From Candidatus Heimdallarchaeota archaeon (GTDB taxonomy: Archaea > Asgardarchaeota > Heimdallarchaeia > Heimdallarchaeales > Heimdallarchaeaceae): DNA of 21,561 nucleotides. The position numbers and the translations under genes were made by a program. The DNA lies in contig JAGLOH010000003.1 in NCBI GenBank assembly GCA_023139025.1, forward strand, positions 1 to 21,561, written 5' to 3'. A model generated the notes under the pieces. It was not told where the DNA came from and made no database searches. It worked only from the letters and a program-made list of their open reading frames with translations. Shown here one piece after another: positions 1 through 7,560 of the stretch; positions within the stretch are counted from its first letter, which is position 1, and each line of letters starts with the position of its first letter.

Positions 1-657
1 CATAATACTTGTCTATGAATTCCATAATGGAAATTTGACCTGAAAATCCAGCTAATAAATGACCTGTATCAAAACAGATACTCAAATCCATCTGTTGAAT
101 GATTGGATACATTAGATCAAATGGATATTCTATGTTTTCCACAGCAAGTTTTCTTGATGGAATATTTGTCCTTTCTAGAGTTTCCTTTATGGTATTTGCA
201 GCATAAGAAGTGAATTGCTGCATCATCATTCCTTGAGCAAATTCTGGCAGATTCATGTTCATAAATTCAACTGTTAAAGCTCCTGTAGGATGTAATACCC
301 AGCATAAAGGATCTAAAGCTTTTGTTATCTCAATAACATCTACAAAACTATCAACTGATGCTTTTCTAATATGGGGAGAAAATGCTGCTGGCTCTATTGC
401 CCACAAGGGTAAATGAACGGAATAGGAAACGTTTTTTCTTGTTTTAGCTCTATTAACCGAGAAATTGTTTCAGGGGATAAAATTCCTGGCAGAACATAAA
501 TAAGATCTCCAGTTATTTCGATGTGCTTGAAACCTGCTTTAATATTCTTATCTACAATCTTGATATAGTTAAGTTTAGACATATCAAATTGTCCATCTTG
601 AAATAGAGAGAAGAAGTCAGAAAATTCAAAAGGTCTATTCCCAAATAAAAGAGCCAT
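1..657 (-). CDS. Sugar-phosphate isomerase/epimerase-like TIM barrel, frameshifted and 3'-truncated
   Basis: The frame opening at the ATG at 657 stops at about 394. The next 390 bases continue as obvious protein in the -1 frame to the window edge. Reading one extra A in the A6 run (T6 at 432-437, + strand) joins the halves smoothly into a segment ending SVHLPLW. The composite, about 219 residues, looks like the xylose isomerase-like/AP endonuclease 2 family. That family is metal-dependent and acts on sugar phosphates or abasic DNA. Candidate ligands are His in SVHLPLW, His in VLHPTGAL, Glu in AVENIEYP, and Asp and His in CFDTGHLL. The family usually has 270-300 residues, so the C-terminus is lost off the window. 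A GGTGA 4 nt before the ATG supports the start. The break is most simply a homopolymer indel, from sequencing or a real mutation. The substrate is unknown. Confidence 0.7.
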
Positions 658-690
658 TTATTCACCTATCGATGAATCTTTAGATTAAGG

Positions 691-701
691 TAATTATAAA
701 A
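691..701 (-). promoter_or_regulatory. Likely TATA box of the TIM-barrel gene
   Basis: On the minus strand this reads cttttataatta, about 38 nt before the ATG at 657. A start site about 26 nt downstream would leave a short leader carrying the GGTGA ribosome site at 662-666. Between this box and the upstream gene's stop lies a minus-strand T7 tract (711-717) that could end aldo/keto reductase transcription. Confidence 0.45.
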
Positions 702-729
702 GAGTTTTGAGAAAAAAAGGAGAAATTAA

Positions 730-1731
730 TTATCTCATTTTATCTTTATAGTAATAGTTTGGTTTGTATGTTAAAGGCCATTCAGGTTCATTATCCAATA
801 TTTCTTCTATCTGAGCAAGTGTATCCTTTGATAGTTCTACATCTGAAGCTTTCACATTTTCAATAACATGTTCTGGTTTAGTGGCACCGATTATAGCTGA
901 AGAGATTTCTGGTCTTCGTAGAATCCAAGCAAGAGCTAATTGACCTATGGATATATCAAGCGATGTAGCAATTTCACCAAGTTTTTTCACTTTTTCAATT
1001 GTTTCTTCTGTAAGATTTTTCTTCAGAAATTCTGATTTATCAGCTCTGCTACCTTCTGGAATACCATCATTATATTTTCCAGTTAAAAGACCTTGAGCTA
1101 GAGGAGACCAAACTGTGAATCCCATTCCGTGAGTTTTAGCTACAGACATGATTTCCATTTCTATGTATCTTACCAACATATTGTATAGGGGCTGTTCAAC
1201 AACAGGTTTATGTGCTCTAATATCTTTAGCAATTGCGTTTGCTCTTTCTAACTGTGCAGCAGTCCATACCGAAGTTCCCCAGTATCTAACTTTGCCATCT
1301 CTTATCAAATCATCTAGAATTTCTACAGTTTCTCTTAGAGGTGTCATGTAATCATATCTGTGCATAAAGTAAATGTCAATATAATCCATATTCAATCTAT
1401 CAAGAGTACCTTCAATTGCATTCATGATATTTTTACGACTTAATCCCCAATCATTAACATCATAATCGTTCATTGCCCAAAAGACCTTACTAGAAATGAC
1501 TAGATCTTTTCTGTTGAAAGTTTCTTCAGCGAGGAAATCAGCTATTACCATTTCTGCTCCTCCCTTTGCATAAATTTCAGCTGAATCTATAAAATTGATA
1601 CCATTTTCAATCGCAGCAGTCATACATTTTTTTGCTACTTCATTTTCTACTGAACCACCATATGTTAACCATGAACCTAAGGAAATTTCACTAACTTTTA
1701 ATCCCGATTTTCCAACTTTTCTATATTTCAT
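730..1731 (-). CDS. Aldo/keto reductase, Kv-beta/YghZ-like
   Basis: NAD(P)H-dependent carbonyl reductase of the AKR superfamily, 333 residues, soluble. The catalytic tetrad is visible: Asp49 and Tyr54 (DSAEIY), Lys82 (SSKVFW) and His124 (YFMHRYD). Late motifs of the barrel (SPLAQGLLTGKY, IIGATKPEH) mark NADPH binding. The block around residues 97-127 resembles the Kv channel beta-subunit group. The frame is open upstream to 1854, but those 41 extra residues are Cys-rich, hydrophobic and unlike the family. The ATG at 1731 gives the standard beginning MKYRKVGKSGLKVS, so I chose it. It stands alone between the TIM-barrel gene and the beta-helix gene, with no clear operon partner. The substrate cannot be deduced. 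Confidence 0.9.
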   Translation of the reverse strand: MKYRKVGKSGLKVSEISLGSWLTYGGSVENEVAKKCMTAAIENGINFIDSAEIYAKGGAEMVIADFLAEETFNRKDLVISSKVFWAMNDYDVNDWGLSRKNIMNAIEGTLDRLNMDYIDIYFMHRYDYMTPLRETVEILDDLIRDGKVRYWGTSVWTAAQLERANAIAKDIRAHKPVVEQPLYNMLVRYIEMEIMSVAKTHGMGFTVWSPLAQGLLTGKYNDGIPEGSRADKSEFLKKNLTEETIEKVKKLGEIATSLDISIGQLALAWILRRPEISSAIIGATKPEHVIENVKASDVELSKDTLAQIEEILDNEPEWPLTYKPNYYYKDKMR

Positions 1732-1871
1732 AAAATCACTTACTTTGAAACTTAACCTAATACAACAAAAATATTCTAAAATAAAAAGTATGTGGATTTT
1801 CAAAAAATGCACTAAACCTCGCTTTTTTGTAGGTCTACAAAAACAATTCCCCAACTCACAGGTTCTGTCAT

Positions 1872-3662
1872 TTAGATAAACACTATCTCTTTGAAGAAAT
1901 TCAGCTCCTCTGATGACAACCTATTTGGATACTTGAATTTCTTGATGTAGGTACGAAATCTTTTATTCATGACATCATTTTTTATCAGGTGTTCTGTTTT
2001 ATTTTCTGGAAAAATCACAGATACTAGATAGTACTGTTTTCCTTCAAATCGCGGATCTGATTGCCCATCATCTTTGCCCCAGAATGTAAAAATTATCATG
2101 CTGTGGCCGATAATTGAAGGTGCTGGAAGCGGTCCATAAACACCAGTTTCATATCTATGACCTTGACCAACTGTAACATAGCAGAAACCTATGAATTCAT
2201 CCAAGTTTACATCAAAGGATTCCAAATCTGCTTTAACAACTTCTCCTCCTTTCATTCCAAATCGAAATAGTCCGACCCCAACTTCTTTGCTGTAAGCAAT
2301 TTTTCTTTTAAAATAGATATAGTCTGATGTTTCCTTTGTGTAACGAGCGAACCCAACTCTCCGTTTTTTACTGAAAAATGAAATAATATAGATCAGAACT
2401 CCTAATGGAAGTATAATGACTATTATATAATAATACCAATTTTGTTTTTCTATTTCAATTCGTGGTATTTTTACAGGCTCTTCTAGTGGGTACAAATCAA
2501 ATTCTCCCCAGAACCCCTCAATAGAATAATCACCAGTTCCCAACCACTCATTCCAGAAATTACCTTCTTCCATTTCATCTTCATACCAGAAATTATTGAT
2601 TCCATTTTTTGAATATGCTTGGCTTAATCCCCCAAGATTATTTTGAATAAAATTATTGTGATGAATCAAATTACTTGAAGAGTAGTTTAAGGTTATACCA
2701 TATCCAGTATTAAGCTCTATAAAATTGTAGGTTATTTTACACTCATTTGAGTTAAAAAAGTAGATTCCTTTATTTTTATTGTTTGAAATGCTGTTATTAT
2801 AGATTTCAAAATAATGTGATTCATCCAAATAGAATCCTATCGTGTTGTTTATTACTTCATTTTCTTTGAGATGAACAACTTCTGAATCCTTAAAGTGAAA
2901 AGCTGGACCTAAATTTCTATATAGTTGATTTCGTTTAATTTCACCCATATTAATCTCCCAAAGATAAATTCCTGATTTTTTGTTATCAAAACAATAATTC
3001 TGTTCTACAATTGGAGAACGGCTAAAATACACCTCTATTCCAACCTGGTTTTGCTCACAAATATTATTTGAGATAGTAATATCATCACTAAATCGGATAG
3101 AAACACCATTTTCTTTATTTAGAGAAAGTATATTATTCGAAATAGTTACATCATCTGAGTCTATACAATTTATACCGTTTAAACTATTAGAAGTAAGAGA
3201 ATTATTATCTATTAACGTTCCCGGCGCATCCCAGAGGTCTATACCATAGGTGTCATGTTCAATACAAGTATTATTTCTTATTTCTGCTGTACCATGAGAA
3301 ATCCATGATATCCATATCCCTACTTGTTTAACTTTAATGAAGCAGTTCTGAATAACAAAATACTTAGTTGTATCGCTGATGTTTATTCCGAAATTTTGAA
3401 TTTCAGATGATATATTGTAGTTCTCTAATCTATAGGGATCTGCTATTGTTCCATTTCCTGGGAAAACTAAAAATTCATTATCATTGGTAATATGAATTGG
3501 ATCACTTTGTATCAAAAATGTTTGAGGTTTTGTTATCATAGTGAATTCATTTGTTTGAACATTTGGACCCTCTCCAAAAATTGCAGTTGAGGGACTATGA
3601 AAACCTATGCCAAGTAATATGGTTAGCAAAAACATAATCTTATAGATTTTCCCCAGAGACAT
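1872..3662 (-). CDS. Secreted/membrane-anchored right-handed beta-helix protein with cytosolic C-terminal domain
   Basis: 596 residues. Residues about 5-28 are a hydrophobic signal sequence. Residues about 55-395 are a parallel beta-helix of NosD/PbH1 type, with recurring turns such as ISNNICEQNQVGIEV and IYNNSISNNKNKGIYF, about 22-24 residues apart. The helix ends in the usual NFWNEWLGTGDYS...DLYPL cap. One transmembrane segment spans about 409-430 and is followed by the stop-transfer residues KKRR (432-435). The last 160 residues should therefore be cytosolic, and I do not recognise them. Beta-helices of this type commonly bind or cleave polysaccharides, so a surface carbohydrate-binding or sensing role is possible but inferred. 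The start is an ATG with a short leader and a TATA box at 3693-3702. Confidence 0.8.
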   Translation of the reverse strand: MSLGKIYKIMFLLTILLGIGFHSPSTAIFGEGPNVQTNEFTMITKPQTFLIQSDPIHITNDNEFLVFPGNGTIADPYRLENYNISSEIQNFGINISDTTKYFVIQNCFIKVKQVGIWISWISHGTAEIRNNTCIEHDTYGIDLWDAPGTLIDNNSLTSNSLNGINCIDSDDVTISNNILSLNKENGVSIRFSDDITISNNICEQNQVGIEVYFSRSPIVEQNYCFDNKKSGIYLWEINMGEIKRNQLYRNLGPAFHFKDSEVVHLKENEVINNTIGFYLDESHYFEIYNNSISNNKNKGIYFFNSNECKITYNFIELNTGYGITLNYSSSNLIHHNNFIQNNLGGLSQAYSKNGINNFWYEDEMEEGNFWNEWLGTGDYSIEGFWGEFDLYPLEEPVKIPRIEIEKQNWYYYIIVIILPLGVLIYIISFFSKKRRVGFARYTKETSDYIYFKRKIAYSKEVGVGLFRFGMKGGEVVKADLESFDVNLDEFIGFCYVTVGQGHRYETGVYGPLPAPSIIGHSMIIFTFWGKDDGQSDPRFEGKQYYLVSVIFPENKTEHLIKNDVMNKRFRTYIKKFKYPNRLSSEELNFFKEIVFI

Positions 3663-3692
3663 TTGATTCTATTAAATATAATGTAATGACTA

Positions 3693-3702
3693 CTTATAAA
3701 AT
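3693..3702 (-). promoter_or_regulatory. TATA box of the beta-helix gene in a divergent promoter region
   Basis: The minus strand reads attttataag, centred about 36 nt before the ATG at 3662, implying a leader of roughly 10 nt without a Shine-Dalgarno site. The rest of 3663-3795 is AT-rich. A weaker TATA-like aaataaatt at 3749-3757 could serve the plus-strand aldolase-like gene. Confidence 0.45.
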
Positions 3703-3795
3703 TCTACTATTTGTTTTGAATATGTATAATTTTCCTCTAATGATACACAAATAAATTCTTAATACCCATCATTCAATTGTCCAACGGGTAGTTAG

Positions 3796-4968
3796 ATGAA
3801 TTCTGAAATAGAAGATATCGCTTATTTTGAAACACCTCGGAATCCTTTGCCATTGAATTATATTGCTAAGGGTGTTGAGGGAGTAGAAACTATTATTGCT
3901 GCAATAAATCCTCGAGCTACTGAAGAAGTTATCAGTGGAATATTAAGAGCTGCAAAACAATCAAAATCTGTAGTTATATTTGAACTAGCTTTAAGTGAAA
4001 TGTCACTCAGTGGTGGATACACTGGTTATACTCCTGAGAAATTTGCTCAACGCTGTAAATCTGCCGCAGAAAAAGAGAAATGGTTTGCCTACTCATTACA
4101 TGCTGATCATTTAACCTTAAAGAAAGGTACTGATGAAGAAACAGCTAATTTAATGAAAGAAATCAAAGCTCGAGTTGAAGCAGGATTTACTGGTTACGCC
4201 ATTGATACATCTTTTCTCTTTAACAGAGATGAAGATACAGTAAATGGTCAATTGAGTGATATTTTATCAAAAGGCCTTGTATTATTTGAGTTCCTAAAAG
4301 AACTGATGGGTGAAAGACCATATGGGCTTGAAGGAGAAGTTGGGGAAATCGGAATTACAGAGTTTACAACAGTTGAAGAAGCTGTTCACTATGTTTCATC
4401 TTTAATTAAGAATGACGTCATAATAGATTATCTAGCAATAGCAAATGGCTCCACACATGGTGTGAGTGTCGATACTGAAGGTATAGTCGTTCCACAGCTA
4501 GGGATTAATGTTCAGAGAACTGTTGAGATAGTAAATGAATTCAAGAAACAGGGAATAAGAACAAGAATAGCCCAGCATGGAATCACAGGCACCCCAGTCG
4601 AGGTAATAGCCTCAACTTTTCCACATGGAATTATAACAAAAGGGAATATAGGTACTTTCTGGCAAAGACTAGTACAAGATATTCTCGAAGAACGTGAACC
4701 TGAACTATTAACCAAAATACGTACTTGGGTGTTAGATAAATATGGGAAACCTGATGTAGACGAGCATAAAACATTCGCAAAGAATTCTAAATATGCTTGG
4801 AAAGAATTCTTTGAAGAAGTTGAGAATATTAGTGAGGTTACCAAACAAGCAATAATTGTGAAAGCTGAATCAGATATGAATGATTTTATCAAAGCCTTGA
4901 AAATGGAAAATACTGCAACTCTTTGCCTTAAATATATGTTAGATAATTTTCTAACAAATACATACTAG
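3796..4968 (+). CDS. Class II (zinc) fructose-bisphosphate aldolase-like protein
   Basis: Cytosolic TIM-barrel aldolase of the class II family, 390 residues. It would join or split dihydroxyacetone phosphate and an aldehyde phosphate. Family landmarks appear in order: LHADH at 101-105 (zinc and base region, compare HLDH), GLEGEVGEIG at 177-186, NGSTHG at 217-222 with zinc ligand His221, QHGITG at 260-265 with zinc ligand His261, and KGNIGT at 282-287 (phosphate loop, compare VNIDT). The C-terminal 80 residues are an extension of the usual core. The stop is 11 nt before the FBPase I-like gene, so the two are almost certainly co-transcribed. That supports a gluconeogenic aldolase-phosphatase pair. 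Most archaea use other aldolases. An altered sugar specificity (for example sedoheptulose or tagatose bisphosphate) cannot be excluded. Confidence 0.82.
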   Translation: MNSEIEDIAYFETPRNPLPLNYIAKGVEGVETIIAAINPRATEEVISGILRAAKQSKSVVIFELALSEMSLSGGYTGYTPEKFAQRCKSAAEKEKWFAYSLHADHLTLKKGTDEETANLMKEIKARVEAGFTGYAIDTSFLFNRDEDTVNGQLSDILSKGLVLFEFLKELMGERPYGLEGEVGEIGITEFTTVEEAVHYVSSLIKNDVIIDYLAIANGSTHGVSVDTEGIVVPQLGINVQRTVEIVNEFKKQGIRTRIAQHGITGTPVEVIASTFPHGIITKGNIGTFWQRLVQDILEEREPELLTKIRTWVLDKYGKPDVDEHKTFAKNSKYAWKEFFEEVENISEVTKQAIIVKAESDMNDFIKALKMENTATLCLKYMLDNFLTNTY

Positions 4969-4979
4969 GATCTGAAAAA

Positions 4980-5897
4980 ATGTCTATAATAAAATATCAT
5001 ACACTGGAAGCATATCTTGAGGAAATTCAACCTGAATCTCTAAGAGAAATACTAAGAGAGATTATCAATATAAGTTTGGATGTACCAAAACAGATTCTAA
5101 CATTTCTTCTAGGAGAAGATGATTATTCTGGTATCATTAATGTGTCTGGAGATGAACAGCTAAGCCTAGATGTTGCCACACAAGAACTATTTATGCAAAG
5201 AATTCCCAATAATCTTTACTCTCTCTTATTAGGTGAAGAAACAGATGAAAATAATATAATGGAAGGAACAGGTGAATTTATTATTTTAGGTGATTTTATT
5301 GATGGTTCTTCTATTATTAGAACACGAAGTCCAGGAGCAATTGTTAATGTAATTGATCAAGAGGGATATACTATTGCTGCTTTGACAGTAAGTTACACAT
5401 TATTCTTGCGATTTGATTTAGCTACAGATCTGGGGTTCATTCAATTTATTTATGACGGAGAATCGTTTCGAATAGTAAGAGATACTCTAGATATTAGCCC
5501 TAGTAAAAATCCAGTGTTCGGGCTTGGTGGGAAGTATAATGACCATTCAGCAAAGCAGAAACTTTTCGTTGACGCATTAGATATTAAAGGAAAGAACAGA
5601 TATGGTGGCTGTATGGTCCAAGACATGAATAATGTTTTTGAAAAAACAGGTGTTTTTGGTTATTTCGCACCTAAACTTAGGTTCTGTTATGAAATCCTTC
5701 CTTATCTTTATATTCTGTCTAAAGTTAATGGAGAAGGATTCTACATAACTGCCGATGGACACGAAATTAAGTATAAGGATATAAAACCCTTAGACGTAAA
5801 CAAACTTACTTCGATGCACTATCTGCACCAAAGAACTGGTTTTGTTGGCGGTTCTAAAGATTTAATCAAATTATGGCATAAAATAGAAGATTTGTGA
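4980..5897 (+). CDS. Class I fructose-1,6-bisphosphatase-like protein
   Basis: 305 residues of the FBPase/inositol monophosphatase superfamily, resembling the class I FBPases of bacteria and eukaryotes. It would hydrolyse a sugar bisphosphate to the monophosphate with Mg2+. Metal-site motifs are GEETDE at 85-90 and DFIDGSS at 105-111 (classical DPLDGSS; the Pro is replaced and the following Asn is absent). Other landmarks are GGKYNDHS near 183-190, RYGGCMVQDMN near 208-217 and KLRFCYEILPYLYIL at 232-246, whose Glu238 is the expected metal ligand. It follows the class II aldolase-like gene by 11 nt. A T-rich stretch after the stop (5898-5935) may terminate the pair. The altered DxxDGSS loop leaves open a substrate other than fructose 1,6-bisphosphate. 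Confidence 0.82.
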   Translation: MSIIKYHTLEAYLEEIQPESLREILREIINISLDVPKQILTFLLGEDDYSGIINVSGDEQLSLDVATQELFMQRIPNNLYSLLLGEETDENNIMEGTGEFIILGDFIDGSSIIRTRSPGAIVNVIDQEGYTIAALTVSYTLFLRFDLATDLGFIQFIYDGESFRIVRDTLDISPSKNPVFGLGGKYNDHSAKQKLFVDALDIKGKNRYGGCMVQDMNNVFEKTGVFGYFAPKLRFCYEILPYLYILSKVNGEGFYITADGHEIKYKDIKPLDVNKLTSMHYLHQRTGFVGGSKDLIKLWHKIEDL

Positions 5898-5960
5898 ATA
5901 TTTTCCAACTCTTCTCCTTTTATTTTCTGTTGAAACTATTGAGTAAAACTTTTAATTAAG

Positions 5961-5970
5961 TAATTATAAT
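5961..5970 (+). promoter_or_regulatory. TATA box of the FBP aldolase/phosphatase gene
   Basis: taattataat lies about 40-45 nt before the TTG start at 6011. Initiation about 26 nt downstream would give a short leader that still contains GGTGA at 6001-6005. The gene therefore probably has its own promoter rather than depending on the upstream pair. Confidence 0.45.
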
Positions 5971-6000
5971 ATGTATTAGCGACCCGTATTATTTTGCTTA

Positions 6001-6005
6001 GGTGA
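6001..6005 (+). promoter_or_regulatory. Ribosome binding site GGTGA that fixes a TTG start
   Basis: GGTGA is followed by a 5-nt spacer and TTG at 6011. It matches the archaeal 16S 3' end (AUCACCUCC). The alternative GTG at 6002 lies inside this site and would add three residues foreign to the family. Confidence 0.65.
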
Positions 6006-6010
6006 TTTAT

Positions 6011-7108
6011 TTGGTCAAAACAACTATAAGTTTACTCAAAGCTGATATAGGATCATGTCCTGGTCATGTAACTGTTTATGAGCCTTTAATGGTTAGAGCT
6101 GAAGAACTGATGGAAAAAGCTAAGGATGAAAATGTCATTCTTGATTTCGTTGTGTTCAATGCTGGCGATGATACTGAACTCCTTTTATCACATTCTAAGG
6201 GAGTTGACAATGAAGCGATACACAAGCTTGCTTGGGATACTTTTATGACACTTGGAAAGGAAGCTAGAGAGATAGGACTCTATGGTGCTGGACAAGATCT
6301 GTTGAAAGATACTTTCACAGGAAACATAAAGGGAATGGGTCCTGGATGTGCTGAATTTGAATTTGAGGAACGTCCAGCAGAGCCTTTACTTGTTTTTGCG
6401 ATGGATAAAACAGAACCAGGGGCATTTAATTATCCTATTTTTCAAATGTTTGCTAATCATTTCAATACAGCTGGTTTGATTATAGATCCAAAACTGCATG
6501 AAGGGTTTACTTTTTCTGTTATGGATGTCTATAAGAACAAAATTGTTGATTTAAGCTGCCCAGAACAGATGTATGATCTTCTTGCGTTAATTGGTGCTCC
6601 AGGAAAATATGTTGTTAAGTACGTTTATAGCAAAACTCCAGATCTTGGAATAGCAGCAGCTATTTCAACAGATAAATTATCCCTTATAGCCGGTAAGTAT
6701 GTAGGAAAAGATGATCCTGTTGCAGTGATTAGGAGTCAAAGTGGTTTTCCAGCTGTAGGAGAGATAGTTGAGGCTTTTACTTTGGGTCATTTGGTTTCAG
6801 GTTGGATGCGAGGTTCCCATCGCGGACCACTTATGCCTGTTTCACTTGAATATAGTCAATGTGTCCGATTTGATGGTCCCCCTAGAGTTGTTGCACTAGG
6901 TTTTCAATTGAAAAACGGCATATTCAAAGGAGGTGTAGATTTATTCGATGATCCATCTTTTGATTCTACACGAACAAGAGTCAATGAAATTGCTGAATAT
7001 ATCCGTAGGCATGGACCTTTCGAACCTGGTCGTCTTCCTTTGAGTGAAATGGAATATACAACATTACCCGGTGTGCTTAAGAAATTGGAGGATAAATTCC
7101 ACGATTAG
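6011..7108 (+). CDS. fbp: Bifunctional fructose-1,6-bisphosphate aldolase/phosphatase (FBPase class V)
   Basis: Archaeal-type gluconeogenic enzyme that condenses triose phosphates to fructose 1,6-bisphosphate and dephosphorylates it in the same active site. The 365 residues are full length and very typical. From the TTG start the key residues fall close to those I recall for the Sulfolobus enzyme: Asp12 and His19 (KADIG...GH), Asp53-Asp54 (AGDD), Gln95 (GAGQD), Asp132-Lys133 (DKTEPGAFN), Tyr230 and the Schiff-base Lys233 (KYVGKDDP). Late blocks SGWMRGSHRGPLMPV, RFDGPPRV and RRHGPFEPGRLPL are conserved. Its stop overlaps the stop of the converging CxxCxxCC gene by 3 bases. It sits directly after an independent aldolase + FBPase pair, an unusual redundancy. 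Confidence 0.96.
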   Translation: MVKTTISLLKADIGSCPGHVTVYEPLMVRAEELMEKAKDENVILDFVVFNAGDDTELLLSHSKGVDNEAIHKLAWDTFMTLGKEAREIGLYGAGQDLLKDTFTGNIKGMGPGCAEFEFEERPAEPLLVFAMDKTEPGAFNYPIFQMFANHFNTAGLIIDPKLHEGFTFSVMDVYKNKIVDLSCPEQMYDLLALIGAPGKYVVKYVYSKTPDLGIAAAISTDKLSLIAGKYVGKDDPVAVIRSQSGFPAVGEIVEAFTLGHLVSGWMRGSHRGPLMPVSLEYSQCVRFDGPPRVVALGFQLKNGIFKGGVDLFDDPSFDSTRTRVNEIAEYIRRHGPFEPGRLPLSEMEYTTLPGVLKKLEDKFHD

Positions 7109-7551
7109 TCTTGAATTTCATCTCTTTTTCTTTCTTCCTCTCTTGTTTTTTCAAGTCGTATCTCTTTTTCACTTAAAAGCATGTAAATAAAATATCTTAT
7201 TGGTTCATGAAGTGGTTGATAGATACTTGGATTAAAATCATGAAGATGAGTACATAGATCGTCAATAACAAATTCATCTGTTTCAAGGTCGTAAATCAAA
7301 GGATAGTATCTACACCCTTCTGGTCTATCCTCATAGATAGAACATCTTTTATCATTTAGAAAGAAACATCGACCATCTATGTTTCTTAAAACCATAAATC
7401 CTTCTTTTTCTACTAGAAACTCATCAATTTGGAATCCTAATTTTTCAATTCTTGTTATGTCTTTTTCTCCTAGAGGCATTTCTGTTTCTAGACAGCATTC
7501 ATAACAATTGTCTGCATATGGACAATAGAATTCTAAATCTGGAAGAGTCAT
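7105..7551 (-). CDS. YkgJ-type CxxCxxCC-family cysteine cluster protein
   Basis: 148 residues of the YkgJ/UPF0153 family, small proteins proposed to chelate zinc or an iron-sulfur cluster. Eight cysteines are arranged in family fashion: Cys10, 16, 19 and 20 in the N-terminal cluster, Cys62 (DGRCFFL), Cys70 (KRCSIY), Cys80 (PEGCRYYPL) and Cys100. The C-terminal 35 residues are charged helix. The biochemical role of the family is unsettled. The open frame reaches 7578, but I prefer the ATG at 7551. It is preceded by GGTGA with a 4-nt spacer and lies just after the TGA of the phosphohexomutase gene (7556-7558), avoiding an overlap and implying translational coupling. It converges on the FBP aldolase/phosphatase gene. 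Confidence 0.82.
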   Translation of the reverse strand: MTLPDLEFYCPYADNCYECCLETEMPLGEKDITRIEKLGFQIDEFLVEKEGFMVLRNIDGRCFFLNDKRCSIYEDRPEGCRYYPLIYDLETDEFVIDDLCTHLHDFNPSIYQPLHEPIRYFIYMLLSEKEIRLEKTREEERKRDEIQD

Positions 7552-7555
7552 TTTT

Positions 7556-7560
7556 TCACC
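7556..7560 (-). promoter_or_regulatory. Ribosome binding site GGTGA containing the upstream gene's stop codon
   Basis: On the minus strand GGTGA, spacer AAAA, then ATG at 7551. The TGA inside it is the stop codon of the phosphohexomutase gene. The two genes are thus coupled, and the short start at 7551 is favoured. Confidence 0.6.

Noticed and set aside
426..440. Programmed -1 frameshift at AAAAAAC
   Set aside because: The heptamer is out of the canonical phase and I saw no obvious downstream stem-loop; a homopolymer indel explains it more simply. Kept only as an alternative.
1732..1854. 41-codon N-terminal extension of the aldo/keto reductase frame
   Set aside because: The residues are unlike any AKR start, and the ATG at 1731 gives the canonical MKYRKVGKSGLKVS beginning.
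4512..4892. 126-codon minus-strand frame inside the aldolase-like gene
   Set aside because: Shadow of a well-supported gene on the other strand, with no ribosome site or recognisable protein.
3796..4968. GatZ/KbaZ-type aldolase subunit
   Set aside because: The His-Ala-Asp-His, THG and QHG zinc motifs fit the catalytic class II aldolases rather than the non-catalytic Z subunit.
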